IMG/VR virus record: IMGVR_UViG_3300009068_000229
Coordinates: 1-21,112 of that record
DNA: 21,112 bases
DNA from: a virus
Reading direction: 5' to 3' (one strand)
Below, piece by piece: positions 14,780 through 21,082 of the stretch (position 1 is its first letter; each line of letters starts with the position of its first letter). The notes under the pieces are model-generated. The model made no database searches, had not been told where the DNA came from, and saw nothing but the letters and a program-made list of their open reading frames with translations. Both the position numbers and the translations under genes were made by a program.

Positions 14780-15642
14780 TGTAATTTTACTTCACGCACA
14801 AACTGTTGATCTCTTATCTGCTGAATCAGATCTATCTGATCTCCAGAATATTCCAGGTCCGCCACGGGAAAATAAAGTGGTTGTGCTTGTATATTATACA
14901 CACTCGTGATTCCTTTTGCAAGAAAAAAATCACTATGTTGCTCTATATAATTTTGTATTTGCGGATATCTTTCAGTAGGATCTCGGTCATGAAATGCCAC
15001 ATTGAAATCGGCACTATAGTGGCCAAATGGCCGAAATGCCTCGTCGCTTATGTACATATCATTGTCGTATGCTAGATCATCAACTGTTTTTCCTATCTCG
15101 CAATAGTTGAGATAAACTGTGCCAAACTTTATCAAAGTCTCTCCGTACTCACGTTGGAGTTCTTTAGACAAACAGTGAGTCTTAGGTAATCCAAACCATG
15201 TGCATACCATCCTTGGTAAAGGCAGTCCTGCTGCATCCTCACATCTATGTACTGCAAGATTTAGTTCTGCTAATGCCACTCGTACCTGTTCGGGTGCTCT
15301 CAACCAATAGTCGGATGTTTGCTGATCCAATAACCCATGATATTTTTCAAATATATTATGTAGGTAGTTGAGACAATCTTGAGTGTATTCAAATTCACGT
15401 TCGATTATGTGTTCGTGGGTGTTTATGATGTTGATACAGTTTTGTATCATGCTTGTTGCACGAGATTTTTCTTTTGCTGGATCATCAAACCCATAAAATC
15501 TATCTGCATGATCCAATGGATACGGATATCTTTGTTGCATTCGATCAAGCCATAACTCTGATAATGCCGTTGGCCTAATACGAAACTTTAATTCTGTGCT
15601 GTGATCTTTGCCTAATGTGATGATAAGATATTCACTGGTCAT
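14776..15642 (-). CDS. Phage protein of unknown function, co-transcribed with UvsW
   Basis: 288 residues from ATG 15642 (MTSEYLIITLGKDHSTELKF). The N-terminus is a beta-hairpin-like strand pair. It is followed by a long helical region containing INIINTHEHIIEREFEYTQD, then a Tyr/Asp-rich C-terminal half with FGHYSADFNVAFHDRDPTER. It has scattered Cys and His but no regular metal motif, no signal peptide and no membrane segment. I do not recognise the family. It precedes UvsW with an ATGA overlap, so both should be made together. Its promoter places the transcript start at, or one base from, the ATG and there is no ribosome site. Base composition is more A+T-rich than UvsW. Confidence 0.75.
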   Translation of the reverse strand: MTSEYLIITLGKDHSTELKFRIRPTALSELWLDRMQQRYPYPLDHADRFYGFDDPAKEKSRATSMIQNCINIINTHEHIIEREFEYTQDCLNYLHNIFEKYHGLLDQQTSDYWLRAPEQVRVALAELNLAVHRCEDAAGLPLPRMVCTWFGLPKTHCLSKELQREYGETLIKFGTVYLNYCEIGKTVDDLAYDNDMYISDEAFRPFGHYSADFNVAFHDRDPTERYPQIQNYIEQHSDFFLAKGITSVYNIQAQPLYFPVADLEYSGDQIDLIQQIRDQQFVREVKLQ

Positions 15643-15647
15643 AGTTC

Positions 15648-15676
15648 AGTATATACTTATCGCAAACAAAAGTCAA
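15648..15676 (-). promoter_or_regulatory. Sigma-70 promoter, near-leaderless, fused to the preceding terminator
   Basis: Minus strand: TTGACT (15671-15676), 17-base spacer, TATACT (15648-15653), then GAACT and ATG 15642. The two T's that open the -35 are also the end of the terminator's T-tract (15675-15681), so termination and initiation signals share bases. It drives the 14776-15642 gene and UvsW. Confidence 0.75.
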
Positions 15677-15701
15677 AAAAACAGGCACCTAAGTGCCTGT
15701 T
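15675..15701 (-). terminator. Rho-independent terminator
   Basis: Perfect 9-bp stem AACAGGCAC/GTGCCTGTT (15680-15688 with 15693-15701), 4-base loop, then a run of seven T's on the minus strand. It ends the AAA+ ATPase transcript. A second hairpin with a 7-bp stem lies just upstream (15707-15734). Confidence 0.85.
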
Positions 15702-15706
15702 ATAAA

Positions 15707-15734
15707 GTTCGGGCGGAGCCAACCTATCCCGAAC
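15707..15734 (-). other. Additional 3'-UTR hairpin
   Basis: Inverted repeat GTTCGGG/CCCGAAC (15707-15713, 15728-15734) with a 14-base loop and no T-run. It lies between the small gene ending at 15761 and the terminator, and could stabilise the transcript end. It does not fold as a tRNA. Confidence 0.5.
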
Positions 15735-15760
15735 GTTTCATTGACTGTAACGCCATGACT

Positions 15761-15901
15761 TTAAAAAACTGCCTCTAGCACCCGGGCCAGATAATAGGCA
15801 CTGATAAACAAACACACCCATCCTGACATGGTGCTGCCATCCTCAAAGCAATGCTTGGCAAACCAACCATTCAGCAGCATCCACACAATAGACACTTCCA
15901 T
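15761..15901 (-). CDS. Small (46-residue) membrane-like protein coupled to the AAA+ ATPase
   Basis: ATG 15901 lies one base after the ATPase stop (TAA-A-ATG), so translation is probably coupled. The product starts MEVSIVWMLLNGWFAKHC. After a short polar stretch (FEDGSTM) it has a hydrophobic segment, SGWVCLFISAYYLARVLEAV (about 26-45), long enough to cross a membrane once. The first 18 residues are also hydrophobic, so two short segments are possible. It ends in TAA ahead of a double-hairpin terminator. No family is recognised. Coupling and the shared transcript suggest a partner or regulator of the ATPase, or a small inner-membrane protein such as an exclusion or lysis accessory; this is inference. 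Confidence 0.6.
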   Translation of the reverse strand: MEVSIVWMLLNGWFAKHCFEDGSTMSGWVCLFISAYYLARVLEAVF

Positions 15902-15902
15902 T

Positions 15903-16925
15903 TTAGTCTGCTACCTTCATGCAAGTGGTCTCAGACAGGCGTTTCCAGTTACCGGGACTCAGCTTACGCAAATCAGCAATCTTCAGCGCCATACGCAGGC
16001 TCATTTCACGCAAACGAGTCTGGTTGGTTTCCATAAACTCAAAGATGCTGTCTTGAGTTTCGGGTTCAAAGTCGTAGCCTTCAAACAACACACCGTCTTT
16101 GGCAATCTGTTTGATACGCAAGATCTTGTCACGCATAGTGTCCAGCGTCAAGTCCAAGTAATGGCAACGACTTTGCAGAGCGTCCAAGTGATCACGCAGT
16201 TTCTGCGATTTCATCTTGTCGAACTTCATGTTGGTGATAAAGATCACACTGCCTTTGAAGTCAAACTGATCTGGGATGCCTTCGCGGCGCAGAGCCGAGC
16301 TCTCGCTCAACCAAGAAATCTTACGCTTCTTGCCCGAGTCCAATGCACCTTTCAGCAAGTTCAAACACACGTCGTCAAGCAGGATGCTGTCACAGTCATC
16401 AAACACCAGCACACAATTCTCGTCTGAGTATTTGTACAGAGTTTGATACAGGCCAATAGGAGTAGCCGAACCTTTCACAACTTCAGCTCGCAATCGTTTG
16501 CCTGCAAGACGATCAAACAGTGTGGCTTTTTCAATTTCTTGCTCAACGCCGTAGCTCTTGCCCACGCCAGGCGGGCCCGACACGATCATTGCGCGGATGT
16601 CGCCGCCAATGCAGGCTTTGCTCATTTCTGTAAGGATTTCAAAACGCTCGCGGATACGAGTCATTGCTTCGTCTTCAGTCTCTACTGTCTTAGCAGTAGG
16701 AGCAGATGTGTTCATTTCTACAGTGTCTCCATTTATCATCTCGTAGTCAGAGATAGCATCAACTTTGATGCGGATTGTGGCAGGGCAGTTGGGAAATGTG
16801 CCGTCATTTTGCACGGTCACATAACCACCTTTGGCACCAGTCTGGAATCCTGACACTAGTGTAAAGTTTTGGTTTTTTACAGTTTTGCCGCGATACTCGC
16901 CGCGTACGATACGAATTGCACTCAT
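15903..16925 (-). CDS. AAA+ ATPase of unclear role
   Basis: 340 residues from ATG 16925, with AGGAG nine bases upstream. Residues 1-65 form a small beta-rich N-domain (IRIVRGEYRGKTVKNQNFTL), followed by a linker. The AAA+ core shows Walker A SGPPGVGKS (116-124), Walker B LVFDDCDSILL (173-183), sensor 1 FITNMKFD (229-236) and LQSRC (250-254). LQSRC also occurs in the T4 clamp loader gp44, where the Arg acts in trans. The N-domain and Walker A form differ from gp44, so I call it a phage AAA+ ATPase rather than a clamp loader. Two sigma-70 promoters precede it, suggesting strong early expression. A tiny membrane-like gene follows in the same transcript. Confidence 0.85.
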   Translation of the reverse strand: MSAIRIVRGEYRGKTVKNQNFTLVSGFQTGAKGGYVTVQNDGTFPNCPATIRIKVDAISDYEMINGDTVEMNTSAPTAKTVETEDEAMTRIRERFEILTEMSKACIGGDIRAMIVSGPPGVGKSYGVEQEIEKATLFDRLAGKRLRAEVVKGSATPIGLYQTLYKYSDENCVLVFDDCDSILLDDVCLNLLKGALDSGKKRKISWLSESSALRREGIPDQFDFKGSVIFITNMKFDKMKSQKLRDHLDALQSRCHYLDLTLDTMRDKILRIKQIAKDGVLFEGYDFEPETQDSIFEFMETNQTRLREMSLRMALKIADLRKLSPGNWKRLSETTCMKVAD

Positions 16926-16970
16926 TTGGTTGGCTCCTAATGTGCTGTTGAACTTACTTACTAAGCTGTT

Positions 16971-16999
16971 ATTATAGCAAAATACCCATTATTAGTCAA
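16971..16999 (-). promoter_or_regulatory. Strong sigma-70 promoter for the AAA+ ATPase
   Basis: Minus strand: TTGACT (16994-16999), 17-base spacer, perfect TATAAT (16971-16976). The leader would be about 39 bases and ends with the AGGAG ribosome site of ATG 16925, so this transcript is conventional. The -35 overlaps the stop of the candidate 35-residue gene. Confidence 0.87.
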
Positions 17000-17099
17000 C
17001 CCGTTTAGTTGCATCTTTTTCCAACTTCGATTGCGAATTTAGTTGGATTATTCCAACTCTTGTTGCAATGTTGCTGAACTGTGCTTGTTTTGTTGACAT
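16992..17099 (-). CDS. Candidate 35-residue leaderless microgene
   Basis: On the minus strand an ATG at 17099 lies exactly six bases after a perfect -10 (TATAAT), and the frame runs 35 codons to a TAA at 16992-16994. The peptide begins MSTKQAQFSNIATRVGIIQL and is basic and polar, ending in KLEKDATKRVD. It has no ribosome site, so it would depend on leaderless initiation like the genes at 13278 and 8284. An ATG two codons earlier (17105) directly abuts the -10 and cannot be the start. This could instead be an untranslated leader for the ATPase; I lean to a gene because the promoter-to-ATG distance repeats a pattern seen elsewhere here. Confidence 0.4.
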   Translation of the reverse strand: MSTKQAQFSNIATRVGIIQLNSQSKLEKDATKRVD

Positions 17100-17105
17100 G
17101 AGCAT

Positions 17106-17134
17106 ATTATAGTGCAGAATGTAATATAAGTCAA
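17106..17134 (-). promoter_or_regulatory. Strong sigma-70 promoter upstream of the AAA+ ATPase operon
   Basis: Minus strand: TTGACT (17129-17134), 17-base spacer, perfect TATAAT (17106-17111). It is the same -35 and spacer as the promoter 135 bases downstream, giving a tandem pair. The predicted start point falls on the ATG at 17099. It lies directly after the terminator of the upstream structural gene. Confidence 0.85.
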
Positions 17135-17140
17135 CCTCAA

Positions 17141-17169
17141 AAAAAAACCCTACAACATGTAGGGTTTTT
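17141..17169 (-). terminator. Rho-independent terminator of the structural gene
   Basis: Stem CCCTACA/TGTAGGG (17148-17154 with 17158-17164), 3-base loop, flanked by A's on one side and T's on the other. Read on the minus strand the stem is followed by about nine T's. It lies some 17 bases after the stop at 17186. The flanking T-run on the plus strand means it could work both ways, though no plus-strand gene runs into it. Confidence 0.85.
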
Positions 17170-17185
17170 GGTATCAGAGTAGTGA

Positions 17186-17755
17186 TTAATCAGGAACCAC
17201 CAATGCTACTTTTGCCGGATCTACAAAAAAGTCAAAGGTCACGGTTTCGCCGCTGGCTATTGGATATGTCCAATCACCTACTCGATCGCCGACATTCACA
17301 CGCCACTCCCAAGGTTCACCATTTTTAGTGAGATTTGAAACGCCATCACTTTCCGCAGTATTGTTATTTGGATCTGAATAGTATGAATCGGACTGCCCTG
17401 TCACTACCCAGATATATGTGCTGGGGTCGTTGGCGTCGATAGGGGTGTCGGGATCGGTTGCTTGTCTCTCTTTAATGAATCCAGTGTAATTCATCCAGAA
17501 ATTTGTAAAAAACAAAGTGCCGCCGGTCACAGTGATGATAACTGGTATTTGCCCGGTGGCATCTGTTGTGGTTTCAAATAGGACCAATTCGTTCAAAGCC
17601 GGAGCAGGTAATTGTCCCACATCAGGAATCACGTCTGTCACAGTGGTAGTGACCGGACCATTCAAGATTTCTGCCCCATTGTATGTTGCTTGCACATGTA
17701 GATCGCCACTGATGGCATATGCACTACCTATCAATTTGACTATTCTCTGAACCAT
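17186..17755 (-). CDS. Virion-like structural protein
   Basis: 189 residues from ATG 17755, with GGAGG placed well upstream (GGAGGATAAATC-ATG) and a CATAAATA late motif 18 bases before the ATG. The sequence is rich in Thr, Val, Asp and Asn and predicted all-beta, with GDLHVQATYNGAEILNGPV near the start, an acidic middle (TDPDTPIDANDPSTY), and a final strand FDFFVDPAKVALVVPD. Cysteine, transmembrane segments and enzyme motifs are absent. It is a single-gene transcript with its own late promoter and a strong terminator, suggesting high late expression. A decoration, tail-tip or fibre-associated protein is plausible; the family is not recognised. Confidence 0.75.
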   Translation of the reverse strand: MVQRIVKLIGSAYAISGDLHVQATYNGAEILNGPVTTTVTDVIPDVGQLPAPALNELVLFETTTDATGQIPVIITVTGGTLFFTNFWMNYTGFIKERQATDPDTPIDANDPSTYIWVVTGQSDSYYSDPNNNTAESDGVSNLTKNGEPWEWRVNVGDRVGDWTYPIASGETVTFDFFVDPAKVALVVPD

Positions 17756-17773
17756 GATTTATCCTCCATGCTG

Positions 17774-17781
17774 TATTTATG
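17774..17781 (-). promoter_or_regulatory. T4-type late promoter, CATAAATA
   Basis: One mismatch from TATAAATA, 18 bases before ATG 17755, leaving a leader of about 13 bases with GGAGG. The motif overlaps the TAA that ends an orphan reading frame (17777-17779). Confidence 0.62.
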
Positions 17782-17884
17782 GCAGACCCAGTGAGATTTT
17801 ATTACGGCGTTCGTCTAAAAATCTGCGATTGTTTGCGAAAATCACTGTGTTTAGATAGTTCTGATCAGCGCCATAATTGTGCAA
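17777..17884 (-). pseudogene. Orphan coding-like tail (possible gene remnant)
   Basis: The 109-base gap between two genes is open on the minus strand in a frame different from either neighbour. It reads NYLNTVIFANNRRFLDERRN and ends ISLGLP-stop at 17777. It looks like a real protein C-terminus (balanced polar, hydrophobic and charged residues, no odd codons) but has no ATG or ribosome site. A TTG at 17884 would give 35 residues, overlapping the last codons of the glycosyltransferase gene. It may be the end of a deleted gene, or an extension of the glycosyltransferase lost by a frameshift. Chance is not excluded at this length. Confidence 0.3.
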
Positions 17885-18572
17885 TAGCAGGATCGGATAT
17901 TTGATGCGGTTTGGGCATGCCGTGGAACACCACCACCGCAGTATCCGGGGCAATCTTCACACCAGTGCCGGGTGCTCGTGGCTGGCGCCGTTGGAAATTA
18001 TATCCGCCGTCCAGGCATTGCCATCTAAAACTTTGAAACAGTCGATCTTCAAAAAATCTACGTTGATTGATATTGATGGATTTGGTGATGTAATCCTGAT
18101 CGCCTTGATTGTTTTTGGTCAGTTGGGCAATATCGCCTTGAGAGAACTGATCCCATATGCGAGAAAAATTACTCACATTCCACCACATGAAACTGCTGTT
18201 GAATACAGAATGATGTGGATTTTGTAAATATCTAAAATCTCGTATGCCCCAGAAATAATTTGTATCATGAGTTGTCACCCAAGATAAGTCTCGAACCACA
18301 ACAGTGTCTAGGTCCAGATACAATAAATTACCTGCATGATGTTCTGGATTGAACATCTGCATTTTATACCACCAGGATTTCTTTGGTCCTGCGATGCCCG
18401 GCCATTCAGTCAGTATGTGTTTGATCATGTGTGGTGGCACAGATCTATCATGTTCGGTATATACATGGAATCTTATGCCGCCTGGCAAGGCTCTGATCAG
18501 CATGCTGTATAAATTTTCTACATAGCGCCAATCATATCCGGTGCTGTGTATCACGCAGGCACAATCAATCAT
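17865..18572 (-). CDS. Glycosyltransferase-like protein, GT-A fold
   Basis: 235 residues from ATG 18572, whose ATGA overlaps the upstream stop. An in-frame ATG at 18605 (11 residues longer, GAGG four bases upstream) is a real alternative, but the first beta-strand (MIDCACVIHSTGYDWRYVEN) begins exactly at 18572. The key motif is LLYLDLDTVVV (83-93) with DxD at 87-89, which binds metal and nucleotide-sugar in GT-A enzymes. It is followed by FNSSFMWWNVSNF and a C-terminal VVFHGMPKPHQI, typical of GT8-like transferases. It probably transfers a sugar to a phage or host surface glycan or protein; donor and acceptor are unknown. It is the second gene of the minus-strand arm of the sugar cluster. Confidence 0.82.
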   Translation of the reverse strand: MIDCACVIHSTGYDWRYVENLYSMLIRALPGGIRFHVYTEHDRSVPPHMIKHILTEWPGIAGPKKSWWYKMQMFNPEHHAGNLLYLDLDTVVVRDLSWVTTHDTNYFWGIRDFRYLQNPHHSVFNSSFMWWNVSNFSRIWDQFSQGDIAQLTKNNQGDQDYITKSININQRRFFEDRLFQSFRWQCLDGGYNFQRRQPRAPGTGVKIAPDTAVVVFHGMPKPHQISDPAIAQLWR

Positions 18573-19423
18573 AGGTCCAGGGCCGGTGCGATTCTTTTTA
18601 GCCATAGGCCCTCTTTCAACTCATCAACGGTATATTCAGTATGGCAGATTTCAATTAACCATTGACTTCTATCTATATCATATGGTTTGTCTATATCTTC
18701 TATGGCGACCGATACTGGTGCGGCAAGACTGGATTCATGCACCACGGGCCTGCACCCTGCGATAGCTGCTTGAATGCCCGGGCCAGAGTTGTAATTCACA
18801 ACTGCATGATATGAGTGATCCATATCAAACCCGTCATAGGTATTGGGCACAGGTCTCGGTATTTCTAATCTTGCTCCTGCGGGCAAGTGTGGTAGATTCA
18901 GTCGAGATCTTGGATGTGGGCGAACAACAATAGGACGGTCACTCACACCCTGCAGATCCCGTATGCGATCCAACACCCAGGCCTCTTGACTAGGCAAGTC
19001 TTGCACTTGTAGGCTGCGGCTGTGTTGTGCAGCTATCATGATATCTGGTCTGTGGATATTGGATTTTGATAATTTCACACCTAACTTGGCTGGGCGATCG
19101 AGATCGAGATCTTGTGTATGACCATAGTATCCTTGTGATGTCACATGGTTTACAGATACTTTCCAAGTGTGTCCTCTGTTTAACGCACCCACTTCAATGA
19201 TAATCACCGGGCGATTCAATCTACGATAATGTTCATACACCTGCCGATTGGCTCGCATACGCCCATTCCATAATACAGACCAAATGATCGCAGCATCTGT
19301 ATCCCAGGAATTTTCCACAGTTTTTTGTCCGTTGGCTCGCAATGCATCCAGCACAGCACTCATCACTGGCGGACTGTTACCCGCACACTGGGCGGGAAAA
19401 TAAGATAGGGTTTTTATGCTCAC
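18569..19423 (-). CDS. Capsule-synthesis/GT-B glycosyltransferase-like protein
   Basis: 284 residues from GTG 19423. The frame is open to a TTG at 19462, but that part runs under the divergent gene, and the conserved-looking part begins at SIKTLSYFPAQCA. Motifs include DAAIIWSVLWNGRM (43-56), IIIEVGALNRG (74-84), IVVRPHPRSR (165-174) and YNSGPGIQAAIAGCRPVV (211-228). The last two resemble the sugar-nucleotide side of KpsC/KpsS-like capsule enzymes and GT-B glycosyltransferases. The C-terminus (WLIEICHTEYTVDELKEG) matches the gene at 20270-21082, so the two are paralogues. There is no ribosome site at the GTG, and ATG 19363 is a less likely start. Only about ten bases separate it from the divergent gene. 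Confidence 0.75.
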   Translation of the reverse strand: MSIKTLSYFPAQCAGNSPPVMSAVLDALRANGQKTVENSWDTDAAIIWSVLWNGRMRANRQVYEHYRRLNRPVIIIEVGALNRGHTWKVSVNHVTSQGYYGHTQDLDLDRPAKLGVKLSKSNIHRPDIMIAAQHSRSLQVQDLPSQEAWVLDRIRDLQGVSDRPIVVRPHPRSRLNLPHLPAGARLEIPRPVPNTYDGFDMDHSYHAVVNYNSGPGIQAAIAGCRPVVHESSLAAPVSVAIEDIDKPYDIDRSQWLIEICHTEYTVDELKEGLWLKRIAPALDL

Positions 19424-19429
19424 TAAATA
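19422..19429 (+). promoter_or_regulatory. Weak late-type motif ACTAAATA before the plus-strand sugar genes
   Basis: Two mismatches from TATAAATA, ending four bases before ATG 19434. Position and spacing resemble CATAAATA before ATG 9436, but the match alone is poor and it overlaps the GTG of the opposite gene. Confidence 0.25.
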
Positions 19430-19433
19430 TCTG

Positions 19434-20273
19434 ATGAAATACAGTATAGTTACCACTTTCAATGCCGACGGCTACAAGAAATATGGTAAGCAAATGATCC
19501 AAACTTGGCTATCTAACTGGCCAACTCAAGCCGAACTTCGAGTGTATGCTGAAAATTGTTCTGTGACCGAATCTGCACCCAATTTACAAGTTTTGGATTT
19601 AGAATTCGCTAGCCCACAATTGGTTGCATTTAAAAATCAATGGAGAGATGTTCCCAAAGCCAACGGTGATATCAGTGCTATTACAGGGCTAAATCAACGC
19701 AAAGATTTCAAGAAACAATTCAAATGGAATGCAGTACGTTTCAGCCATAAAGTATATGCCATATTCCATGCAGCAAAAGCATCCAACGCAGATTGGTTGA
19801 TATGGATGGATGCTGATATGGTGTGTCATAGTCCCATATCTGAATCGGATCTAGATAGATTGATACCCGCACATACAGATCTATGCTATCTTGGACGGCA
19901 AGGTAAGTTTTCTGAATGTGGGTTATATGCCATGAAACTACGCACACCGGCTATGGATCGATTCCTTGCTGAGTTTCAACGTGTGTATGATCAAGCAGAC
20001 ACGGGTATATTTGAATTGGCCGAATGGCATGATAGCTTTGTGTTTGATAGTGTGCGTGTTCGCATGCCCGACCTTGTACAACACAATTGGAGCGAAGCAT
20101 TGATTGATCTACGAGCGACCAAGACCACGAGTGTGGGTGAAGGCCATCCATTGATCAATACAGAATGGGGCGAATACCTGGATCATCTCAAAGGCAGTCG
20201 CAAAGATACAGGGCGTAGCGAACGTGCAGATCTCAAAATGCCACGGCGCAGCAGTTACTGGAAGAACACATGA
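19434..20273 (+). CDS. Glycosyltransferase-like protein, GT-A fold
   Basis: 279 residues from ATG 19434 (MKYSIVTTFNADGYKKYG). An ATG six codons earlier (19416, with AGGG upstream) is possible, but it would overlap the opposite gene and put residues ahead of the first strand. The core motif ADWLIWMDADMVCH (119-132) contains a DxD at 126-128 for metal and nucleotide-sugar binding. FKWNAVRFSHKVYAIFHAA lies before it and ECGLYAMKL after it, as in GT-A enzymes of phage sugar clusters. The C-terminal 40 residues are basic and probably disordered. Its stop overlaps the next start (ATGA). Substrates unknown. Confidence 0.83.
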   Translation: MKYSIVTTFNADGYKKYGKQMIQTWLSNWPTQAELRVYAENCSVTESAPNLQVLDLEFASPQLVAFKNQWRDVPKANGDISAITGLNQRKDFKKQFKWNAVRFSHKVYAIFHAAKASNADWLIWMDADMVCHSPISESDLDRLIPAHTDLCYLGRQGKFSECGLYAMKLRTPAMDRFLAEFQRVYDQADTGIFELAEWHDSFVFDSVRVRMPDLVQHNWSEALIDLRATKTTSVGEGHPLINTEWGEYLDHLKGSRKDTGRSERADLKMPRRSSYWKNT

Positions 20274-21082
20274 GCTGGATCTGTCTAAGCAAAAACGGCG
20301 AGGACGAATACATAGACATGTTTGCACGTGGCGCAGGAATGGAACCTACCCCATTGGAAACATGGAACTACGCAGACAATCAGGATCCACTGGTGCTGCG
20401 TGGTATTATGAAACACAAGATAATCAAAAAGTGCTGGCAAGACAAAAGATTCTTTTGGTACATGGATTCGGGTTACTTGGGCAATCGACCCAGTATCAAA
20501 AACCCGTATGGATGGAAACATTGGCATCGTATTGTACCCAATGATTTGCAACACGATCAGATCATACCACGGCCAGCTGATAGATTACAACGATTAGAAC
20601 TGTACATGAGACCGTATCATCGACACAGTCGCAATATATTGATTGTTGCTCCTGATCACAAACCTTGTGCATTTTACGGATTTGAATTGGAAGACTGGGT
20701 GAAAGATGTCACTAACGAATTACAGATGTACACCGATCGCCCAATTTGTATCCGAGAACGTCCTCCTAGTAGGATGGATCGTAAAACACAACGGGCCGAA
20801 GATTGGTTGGCCGATGTACATGCTGTGGTCACGTTTAACAGTACAGCAGCCACTGAGGCTATATTAGCTGGTGTGCCTGTGTTCACCACGGCACCATGTA
20901 ATGCCGCCAACCCAATGAGCAATCACGATCTTTCCAAGATAGAAGAACCGTGGTTTCCTACAGATGATCAACGCCATGCTTGGCTGTGTCATCTTGCGTA
21001 TGGACAATTTCATATAGATGAATTCAAGAGTGGTATGGCATATCGCATACTGAAACAAACACAGGAGATGATAAATGGCTGA
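20270..21082 (+). CDS. Capsule-synthesis/GT-B-like protein, paralogue of the divergent gene
   Basis: 270 residues from ATG 20270, overlapping the upstream stop. The N-terminal half has a Trp/Tyr-rich region (FFWYMDSGYLGN, 61-72) and the core continues with NILIVAPDHKPCAFYG (122-137). VTFNSTAATEAILAGVPVF (187-205) matches VNYNSGPGIQAAIAGCRPVV in the minus-strand gene at 18569. AWLCHLAYGQFHIDEFKSG matches that gene's WLIEICHTEYTVDELKEG. Both resemble GT-B or KpsS-type enzymes that bind a sugar-nucleotide near an NS/AAxEA motif. The gene overlaps the next start by eight bases. A role in making or decorating a surface glycan is inferred. Confidence 0.78.
   Translation: MSWICLSKNGEDEYIDMFARGAGMEPTPLETWNYADNQDPLVLRGIMKHKIIKKCWQDKRFFWYMDSGYLGNRPSIKNPYGWKHWHRIVPNDLQHDQIIPRPADRLQRLELYMRPYHRHSRNILIVAPDHKPCAFYGFELEDWVKDVTNELQMYTDRPICIRERPPSRMDRKTQRAEDWLADVHAVVTFNSTAATEAILAGVPVFTTAPCNAANPMSNHDLSKIEEPWFPTDDQRHAWLCHLAYGQFHIDEFKSGMAYRILKQTQEMING

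Noticed and set aside
15680-15735. Two adjacent hairpins as a possible tRNA or riboswitch
   Set aside because: No cloverleaf arms or anticodon loop can be drawn, and the T-tract placement fits a plain terminator with an extra upstream stem.
15828-16427. Plus-strand open frame of 199 codons
   Set aside because: Antisense to the AAA+ ATPase and its partner, with a peptide rich in His and Gln from reversed codons and no start signals.
17779-17904. Plus-strand frame beginning MADPVRFYYG, which looks like a tail-protein start
   Set aside because: It is antisense to the late promoter and to the orphan tail, has no ribosome site, and becomes Cys-rich and unlike a phage protein after ten residues.
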